From CAZDEK01 sp964504625 (lineage in GTDB: Bacteria > Patescibacteriota > Saccharimonadia > CAILAD01 > GCA-016700035), in assembly GCA_964504625.1 (NCBI GenBank), contig CAZDEK010000026.1:1-10248 (forward strand): DNA of 10,248 nt, in the 5' to 3' direction. Under the pieces are notes generated by a model. The model made no database searches and had not been told where the DNA came from. It saw only the letters and a list, made by a program, of their open reading frames with translations. Below, one piece after another: positions 5,113 through 10,248 of this stretch. Positions within the stretch are counted from its first letter, which is position 1. Each line of letters begins with the position of its first letter. The position numbers and the translations under genes were made by a program.

Positions 5113-6717
5113 CTAGGCACCGATCAACTTTCGCAGACGCTTACGGTAACGCGAGCGCACCAGACGGCCGACCACGCGCACTTCGCGAATCCTTAGCAGC
5201 CAAGCTGCTAAGCCATATACCACTAAACCAACACTGGAGATCAAGAAGAACTTTGGCGCCAAAACTCGCCATCCAAGATCTTCGCGATACAACGGAAAGA
5301 GGGTTTGAATCAAAGCATACATCGATAGAGCCATCGCTAGTGAAGCGGCAAAAATCTTCAGCCCAGTCTGCATAATCCCTTTCAAGCCATAGCTGCCAAT
5401 CTTTCGTCGCAAAAGGATCATCAGAATAGCCAGCTCAATTGTTGAGACTAGCGACAAGGCCATCGCCAGGCCAGGAGTACCAAACTCCCGCGCGAATGCG
5501 TAGCTTAAAGCAATATTCAAGAATAGCGTAAATATACTCGTAAAGAGCGGCGTCTTCGTATCTTCCATCGCATAGAACACACGACAAATAATAAAGAAGA
5601 CACTTTGAGACACAATCACTCCCGCAAACCAACCCAGTACATCGGCGGTAGTCTGATCACCGAAACCCAAGAGCAAACGCACGATATAGCCTCGCATGAT
5701 CACCGCTACGGCTGCAGCCGGGATGACGAAAAAAAGTACCAGCTGTACTGTCCGTACAATCTCACTCTTAAGGCGATGCGGACTCTTCGAATTCGCTGCT
5801 GAAATGAGCGTTGGAAATATAGCCGTTGCAATCGCACCGCCAAACAAACCCAGTGGCACATTCTTGAGGTTATTGGCAAAGTAATAGCTCGAGAGTGAGC
5901 CAGCGGCCAGCTGCGAACCAATCGCCGTTTCGACAATCGTATTGATTTGTTCAAGTCCAAGATCAAGCGAACGCGGGATCATGAGCTTGATGACTTTACC
6001 AACGGCAGGATCCCAAAACCGGATCTTCAAGCTATATTTCCACCCCAAACCAATCACCCCGAACGCCTGCATGATCGCCTGCAAAGCAACTCCAGCAACA
6101 ACACCCCAAGCCACACCATAGATTGGTACCGAAAACATCGGCTCAAAAAACAGAATGCCGAAAATGATACCGAGGTTATAAAAGACACTAGCTAGCGCAA
6201 ACAATATAAACCTTTGAAAAGCCTGCTGGACTGCCCCGAACACGGAGGAAATACCAAACAGCAACGGCGTCACCAGCATGATGCGCGTGAGATTGATCGT
6301 CAGCTGAGTGCGTTCGGCATCAAAGCCGGGTGCAATAATCTTCACTAATGGACCAGCAAAAATGAAGGCAAAAATACCAAAACCGACCGTGAAGAGAATA
6401 ATGAGGTTAAAGAGTGTACTAGCTACATCCCAAGCCTCATCGATCTTCTTCTTCTCAAGAAAGCTCACAAAGACTGGAATAAACGAAACTGCAAAAGCAC
6501 CTGACACCAGAAGAGTAAAGAGCAGATCAGGAATACGGAATGCGGCCGCATACGCATCAGCCTGTGGTGAAAGGCCAAAATTAGAAGCCAATAAGCGATC
6601 CCGCACCAATCCAAGCAACCGGCTCAATAGGTACGAGAGCGAAATCAAAGCCGCCGATACCGAGATGGACCGGCGCTTATTGATTCGGCTCAAAATGTTT
6701 TTGACGGAACGTTTCAT
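5113..6717 (-). CDS. murJ: Lipid II flippase MurJ (MviN family)
   Basis: MurJ moves lipid-linked peptidoglycan precursor across the cytoplasmic membrane. The protein has 534 residues with about 14 membrane helices and a basic C-terminal tail. The N-terminal signature SRLLGLVRD (32-40) supplies the equivalents of E. coli Arg18 and Arg24 (here Arg33 and Arg39); DAY at 54-56 and FRIPDLL (60-66) follow. Further on come VPLGLFGGAIATAIFPTL (287-304) and RVFYAMEDTKTP (379-390), both typical. In a by-eye alignment the positions of E. coli Arg52 and Arg270 hold Phe67 and Asn283. The gene lies 108 bp after ftsH and ends one base before the lepA ATG. No SD precedes the ATG, and overlapping hairpins lie just upstream. 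MurJ implies that the cell makes or modifies its own wall. Confidence 0.95.
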   Translation of the reverse strand: MKRSVKNILSRINKRRSISVSAALISLSYLLSRLLGLVRDRLLASNFGLSPQADAYAAAFRIPDLLFTLLVSGAFAVSFIPVFVSFLEKKKIDEAWDVASTLFNLIILFTVGFGIFAFIFAGPLVKIIAPGFDAERTQLTINLTRIMLVTPLLFGISSVFGAVQQAFQRFILFALASVFYNLGIIFGILFFEPMFSVPIYGVAWGVVAGVALQAIMQAFGVIGLGWKYSLKIRFWDPAVGKVIKLMIPRSLDLGLEQINTIVETAIGSQLAAGSLSSYYFANNLKNVPLGLFGGAIATAIFPTLISAANSKSPHRLKSEIVRTVQLVLFFVIPAAAVAVIMRGYIVRLLLGFGDQTTADVLGWFAGVIVSQSVFFIICRVFYAMEDTKTPLFTSIFTLFLNIALSYAFAREFGTPGLAMALSLVSTIELAILMILLRRKIGSYGLKGIMQTGLKIFAASLAMALSMYALIQTLFPLYREDLGWRVLAPKFFLISSVGLVVYGLAAWLLRIREVRVVGRLVRSRYRKRLRKLIGA

Positions 6718-6733
6718 ATTTGGAAAAGCATGA

Positions 6734-6809
6734 CACCTAATGAAAGGTGGTCGCTAGCTAGGGCACCATTCGCCTGGCTCGCGACCATCCTCAGCGGCGC
6801 GTCAGCCGC
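6734..6809 (-). other. Structured ftsH-murJ intercistronic region with alternative hairpins
   Basis: Three inverted repeats crowd the 108-bp gap. One is GCGGC/GCCGC (6794-6798 with 6805-6809). The second has 9-bp arms 6746-6754 and 6781-6789 with one wobble pair. The third is CACCT/AGGTG (6734-6738 with 6745-6749), 17 bases before the murJ ATG. The last two share bases 6746-6749 and cannot form together. There is no T-run, so this is not a standard terminator. It may be an RNA processing or control element; that is inference. Confidence 0.4.
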
Positions 6810-6825
6810 ACGACAACTCTGTTAG

Positions 6826-8664
6826 TTATTCTACCTTCTTTTTCGGCTTGGCGGGAGCTTTTGACTCGTCGATCTCTTCAAACAGTGCGGCGAATTCTTT
6901 GCCCTCGATCGTCTCTTCCTTGATCAGCTTTTCAGCAATCTCATCGAGCTTATGACGATGTTCCTTGATCGTCTTTTCGGCACGCTGTGATGCCTCTGCA
7001 ATGATCTTCGCTACCTCATCATCGATCTTATCAGCCGTCTGCTCAGAGTAGTTGCGACCTTCTGCAAAGCTGCGGCCCAAAAATACCGAGCCTTCATGGC
7101 TGCCAAAAACTTGGTTCGTGAGCTCACGGCCCATACCGTACTCCGTGATCATACGACGCGCTAGATCATTCGCGTGCTTCAAGTCAGATTCGGCGCCCGT
7201 CGTAACATCACCAAAGACCAACTTCTCTGCTGTACGGCCACCCAGACTCATCGCAATATCATCTTTGAAATCAGCTACAGAGTGCAGGTGCTTATCTTCG
7301 ACTGGTAGACTCCAGGTGACACCACCCGCCATACCGCGCGACACGATCGACACCTTATGTACTGGATTACAGTGCGTCAAGAGATGCGACAAGAGCGCAT
7401 GACCGGCCTCATGATAGGCTGTGATTTTCTTTTCCTTCTCATTCAAAATGTGGCTCTTCCGTTCAGGTCCAAGCGCAATCTTTTCTACCGCTTCATGGAA
7501 GTCGCGTTGCGCCACTTTCTTTCGATCGGCCCGAGCTGCGAAGATAGCCGCCTCGTTAGCGATATTTGCGAGATCAGCACCCGACACTCCAGGCGTTTTG
7601 CGAGCGATCTCACCGAGATCAACATCTTTTTCGAGAGGCTTCTTCTTCGTATGAACTCCCAAAATCTCCTCGCGCTGCTGCATATCGGGCAGGTCAATAG
7701 TGACACGGCGATCAAAACGGCCTGGCCGGAGCAGTGCTGGATCCAGCACATCGGGTCGGTTTGTTGCTGCCATCACGATAACGTTCGTACCTTGCTCAAA
7801 ACCATCCATTTCAACCAAAATTTGGTTCAAGGTTTGCTCGCGCTCATCGTGTCCACCGCCAAGACCTGTCCCACGCTGACGACCAACCGCATCGATCTCA
7901 TCGATAAAGACAATACAAGGCGAGTTCTTCTTGGCACGAGCGAATAAGTCGCGCACCCGGCTAGCACCGACTCCAACAAACATCTCAACAAACTCGGAAC
8001 CGGAGATCGAGAAAAATGGGACACCAGCCTCCCCAGCCACAGCACGAGCCATAAGGGTTTTACCAGTTCCCGGTGATCCAAACAGCAACACGCCCTTCGG
8101 AATTTTTGCACCCAGAGCCTCAAATTTGCGTGGATATTTCAAAAATTCGACGATCTCTTGCAATTCTTGCTTAGCCTCAATCGCGCCAGCCACATCGGTA
8201 AACGTGATCTTTTCCTGATCCATGCCTGCCACCCGGGCTTTTGAACGACCAAAACTCATGGCCTGATTATTCTGACCCTGTGCTTGCCGCATAATGAAGT
8301 AGAAGAAGCCGATAATGAAGACGACTGGCAAGAAAGCAAAGAGTGCATCCAGCCAGCGGCTCGATCCATCGTCGGGGTTTTTTGGCTCGACCCGTACCTT
8401 TGAGTAGTCGACCCCATAATCAGTAAGTGAAGCAGTCCGCTCTTTGAACGCTTCCTGCTTGGCGCCGTCCTTCAGTGTGACAATGAGCTGATCGGTATTG
8501 ACCTCGATTGACTCAACTTTATCTTGCTTAACCTCTTCTAAAACCTTCGAGAGCGAAACCTGCTGCGGCTTCGGCTGATTTGATTCACCAAGCAGGAGCA
8601 GGCCAGCTAAGACCGCCAAGCCTACCAATACATATATGACATTCTTCGGAATCTTCTTAAGCAT
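6826..8664 (-). CDS. ftsH: ATP-dependent zinc metalloprotease FtsH
   Basis: FtsH is a hexameric membrane AAA+ protease that pulls out and degrades misfolded membrane proteins and some short-lived regulators. The 612 residues contain a first membrane helix (about 8-26), an outside domain (about 30-100), a second helix (about 105-125), then the AAA+ module. The motifs are Walker A GSPGTGKT (196-203), pore loop FVGVG (229-233), Walker B IVFIDEID (251-258) and the second region of homology at about 301-319 with RPGRFDR. The zinc site is HEAGH (418-422), with Asp494 in ESDLKHA as the likely third ligand. All key residues are present, and the end is Lys-rich. The ATG immediately follows the tilS stop with no gap, and AAGGTGG inside the tilS end can serve as SD, pointing to coupled translation. 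Confidence 0.98.
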   Translation of the reverse strand: MLKKIPKNVIYVLVGLAVLAGLLLLGESNQPKPQQVSLSKVLEEVKQDKVESIEVNTDQLIVTLKDGAKQEAFKERTASLTDYGVDYSKVRVEPKNPDDGSSRWLDALFAFLPVVFIIGFFYFIMRQAQGQNNQAMSFGRSKARVAGMDQEKITFTDVAGAIEAKQELQEIVEFLKYPRKFEALGAKIPKGVLLFGSPGTGKTLMARAVAGEAGVPFFSISGSEFVEMFVGVGASRVRDLFARAKKNSPCIVFIDEIDAVGRQRGTGLGGGHDEREQTLNQILVEMDGFEQGTNVIVMAATNRPDVLDPALLRPGRFDRRVTIDLPDMQQREEILGVHTKKKPLEKDVDLGEIARKTPGVSGADLANIANEAAIFAARADRKKVAQRDFHEAVEKIALGPERKSHILNEKEKKITAYHEAGHALLSHLLTHCNPVHKVSIVSRGMAGGVTWSLPVEDKHLHSVADFKDDIAMSLGGRTAEKLVFGDVTTGAESDLKHANDLARRMITEYGMGRELTNQVFGSHEGSVFLGRSFAEGRNYSEQTADKIDDEVAKIIAEASQRAEKTIKEHRHKLDEIAEKLIKEETIEGKEFAALFEEIDESKAPAKPKKKVE

Positions 8665-9990
8665 CTACACCACCTTTACATGCAAAGCGTGCGCCGGAGC
8701 ATCCACCCCTTTCGGTGCAAACCGCCGATCACGTGCCAGCTGTGGCACTAACGCGACTTCATTGCGGGCCGTCACGATGATGGGCCACATCAAGCGCTCG
8801 CTGCGAGGAACTTTACGATCTACAAATACATCTTGAATTTTTTTCGAGCCGGACATCCCCACCGGTTGCACCCGATCACCGGGCTGCCAGGTGCGGACGA
8901 AATACGTTTGAGGAATCAGTAAATCTCCATGAGCTATTTCCTCACCGCGCTCCCCTAGCGTCAACTCGAACCGGCCGATGTGAATGGGCGTGTCGAAAGC
9001 CATCAATTGCGTTTCGACAGGCAGATTTTGAGCTACAGGCGCCGAACGCAAGACGAACTTCACTGTATCATATTCTCGAAGGAGCAGCAAGCCAGGCAGG
9101 TCGTCCGAAATACTACCACTCGGTCCAGTAGCCAGCCAGCGCAAAGCAGCCTCAAGATTGCGTTCGGTGAGGCCTCGACCACCCGTCAACTGTCGTGCTA
9201 AATGCGAAATCAGATTGAGCTGAACCAGTGGATTGAGTCGTAAAAAAACTGTGCGGCGGAGCGCAAAGCCACCCTCAATCGGCCGGGTAATCTCATGAGC
9301 CAACATATCGAGCTTGCGATCAATCCGCACGTTAATACCCTCGAGATGATCAAGCCAACCAGCGAGATTCGTATGGTAATCGACATCTCGGGTGGGTGCA
9401 TAATGCATGAGCTCATGACGAATGGTGTTTCGTGTAAAGCGACGGTCGGCATTCGTGCTATCTTCACGCCAAGCCAGCCCGCGAGAGGCCGCATAGGTGA
9501 TGATATCGCCGCGTCCGAAACCGATCAGCGGCCGTACAATCACACCGCGCCGTGCGCCCAAGCTCGTGAGACCATGTCGATCACTGCCGCGAATGGCATG
9601 CCAAGCCGCAGTTTCCAGCCGATCCCCCCGATGATGCGCCGTTACGATGTAGTCCGCTCCCGCATCTCGACGGACATCTTCTAACCAGCTATGGCGGGCT
9701 TGCCGTAAGCGATTCTCAGTTTGCGACTCGCGCGGCAATACGCCAAGCACAAACCTGAGACCGTACCGGTCTGCCAACTGACCGACAAACTGGGCATCCG
9801 CATAGGATTCTTCGCGCTGATTGTGATCCAAATGCGCTACCACTAACTGCCAGCCAGTCTCTGATCGCAGCTGCTGCAAGAGATCAAGGAGTACAACCGA
9901 ATCTAAGCCGCCTGATACAGCCACTATCAAACTAGCATCGTCCGGCAAGAGGCCATCGCGCGCGATAGTTTCATGAAAACGCTTGAGCAT
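8665..9990 (-). CDS. tilS: tRNA(Ile)-lysidine synthetase TilS
   Basis: TilS changes C34 of the CAU-anticodon isoleucine tRNA to lysidine, using ATP and lysine, so that AUA is read as Ile; it is normally essential. The 441 residues show the PP-loop SGGLDS (26-31), AHLDHNQREES (52-62), TAHH (117-120) and EDSTN with the following Arg-rich helix (176-192). A substrate-binding middle part follows, then the TilS C-terminal domain with TWQPGDRVQPVGM (367-379), GSKKIQD (381-387) and a late VPQL. Next to TAHH the usual DDQ-ET reads GDR-ET (122-126), a local departure. tilS next to ftsH is common in bacteria; the hpt gene often placed between them is absent here. The promoter's -10 box ends 8 bp before the ATG, so the message has almost no leader. 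Confidence 0.95.
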   Translation of the reverse strand: MLKRFHETIARDGLLPDDASLIVAVSGGLDSVVLLDLLQQLRSETGWQLVVAHLDHNQREESYADAQFVGQLADRYGLRFVLGVLPRESQTENRLRQARHSWLEDVRRDAGADYIVTAHHRGDRLETAAWHAIRGSDRHGLTSLGARRGVIVRPLIGFGRGDIITYAASRGLAWREDSTNADRRFTRNTIRHELMHYAPTRDVDYHTNLAGWLDHLEGINVRIDRKLDMLAHEITRPIEGGFALRRTVFLRLNPLVQLNLISHLARQLTGGRGLTERNLEAALRWLATGPSGSISDDLPGLLLLREYDTVKFVLRSAPVAQNLPVETQLMAFDTPIHIGRFELTLGERGEEIAHGDLLIPQTYFVRTWQPGDRVQPVGMSGSKKIQDVFVDRKVPRSERLMWPIIVTARNEVALVPQLARDRRFAPKGVDAPAHALHVKVV

Positions 9991-9998
9991 GTAGTCCT

Positions 9999-10027
9999 AT
10001 TGTACTGGAAGTGCTAGCCGATGTGCA
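9999..10027 (-). promoter_or_regulatory. Promoter of the tilS-ftsH-murJ-lepA block, near-leaderless
   Basis: On the minus strand TGCACA (10022-10027) and TACAAT (9999-10004) are 17 bp apart. The -10 box ends 8 bp before the tilS ATG (9990), so transcription would begin within a few bases of the start codon. The -35 box matches at four of six positions and the -10 at five of six. It lies just after the stop codon of the upstream surface-protein gene. Confidence 0.6.
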
Positions 10028-10031
10028 TGTC

Positions 10032-10248
10032 TTAGTGCCGGGCGCGGAATTGCCACACTCCAACCCACCAGCCAATGAGTGCAATGCCCGTCATACCAAT
10101 AATGTACCAAATGACACTTCGCCCAGTATTTGCGAGAGTCTCATTGCTGGTCGGAGCTGCCGTAAGGCTGACAGCGATCGGTTTGGCCTGCGAGAATTCA
10201 CTCGTACCACCGAAGCCTGAAGTGGTGGTAGTGTCGACCGCAGTTGTC
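10032..10248 (-). CDS. Surface protein C-terminus with LANTG sortase sorting signal (partial)
   Basis: Only the last 71 residues are inside the window; the gene starts beyond 10248 and stops with TAA at 10032. The visible part begins with a Thr-rich stretch (TTTTS) and a Gly/Ser/polar segment typical of exported, extended chains. It ends with a tripartite cell-wall sorting signal: LANTG (visible residues 38-42), one hydrophobic helix (about 45-66) and the basic end RARH (68-71). LAxTG is the motif linked to class E sortases, whereas LPxTG is used by class A. The protein is therefore probably cut between Thr and Gly and attached to the wall or joined to other surface proteins. The domain that would reveal its job is outside. 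No sortase gene is seen here. Confidence 0.75.
   Translation of the reverse strand, partial: TTAVDTTTTSGFGGTSEFSQAKPIAVSLTAAPTSNETLANTGRSVIWYIIGMTGIALIGWWVGVWQFRARH

Noticed and set aside
5112..5120. The GTG at 5120 as the lepA start
   Set aside because: It would add only three residues not seen in the family and overlap the murJ stop; the ATG at 5111 gives the standard LepA N-terminus.
6308..6733. A 141-codon plus-strand frame
   Set aside because: It is antisense to the murJ N-terminus, which carries the MurJ signature; the basic composition is what antisense of hydrophobic codons gives.
7357..7947. A 196-codon open frame on the plus strand
   Set aside because: It lies wholly antisense to the conserved AAA+/protease part of ftsH, has no SD or family-like text, and mirrors the codon pattern of ftsH.
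1..10248. Recoding of TGA (as in Gracilibacteria/Absconditabacteria)
   Set aside because: All conserved genes are full length with standard stops and contain no in-frame TGA.

Overview
The window looks like chromosomal DNA of a Patescibacteria/CPR bacterium, most plausibly a Saccharibacteria (TM7) relative. This is inferred from gene content and style: a compact HrcA, a membrane-anchored CHAP hydrolase, a LAxTG-type surface-protein tail, short intergenic gaps, few clear Shine-Dalgarno (SD) sites and several promoters lying almost on start codons. Base composition is about half G+C by eye. All ten visible stop codons are TAG (6) or TAA (4). The standard code fits, since no gene needs read-through. 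I see no tRNA, rRNA, CRISPR, insertion sequence or prophage.

Left part (1-1180): the 5' part of hrcA, the class I heat-shock repressor, runs leftward off the edge. Its control region is very clear: a sigma-70-type promoter combined with two CIRCE operators. The upstream operator overlaps the stop codon of a small four-helix membrane protein of the ABA4-like (DUF4281) family.

Middle (1120-2410): two rightward genes, a CHAP-domain cell-wall hydrolase and a 62-residue very basic protein with the best SD of the window, are closed by a rho-independent terminator. Facing them is a leftward gene for a 66-residue membrane-anchored or secreted peptide with its own promoter.

Right part (2478-9990): a leftward block reads tilS (tRNA-Ile lysidine synthetase), ftsH (membrane AAA+ protease), murJ (lipid II flippase), lepA (EF4) and a membrane-anchored extracytoplasmic protein. 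tilS abuts ftsH and murJ abuts lepA, so these pairs are probably translated in a coupled way. A structured 108-bp gap separates ftsH from murJ. The block joins translation fidelity (TilS, LepA), membrane protein quality control (FtsH) and peptidoglycan precursor export (MurJ).

Far right (10032-10248): the C-terminal end of a surface protein carrying an LANTG sorting signal, a membrane segment and a basic tail.

Most of the window is housekeeping. The points most worth a second look are the HrcA that seems to lack its middle domain together with its double-CIRCE promoter, the ABA4-like gene, the LAxTG signal, the small basic protein and the overlapping hairpins ahead of murJ. I did not find a convincing new multi-gene system.
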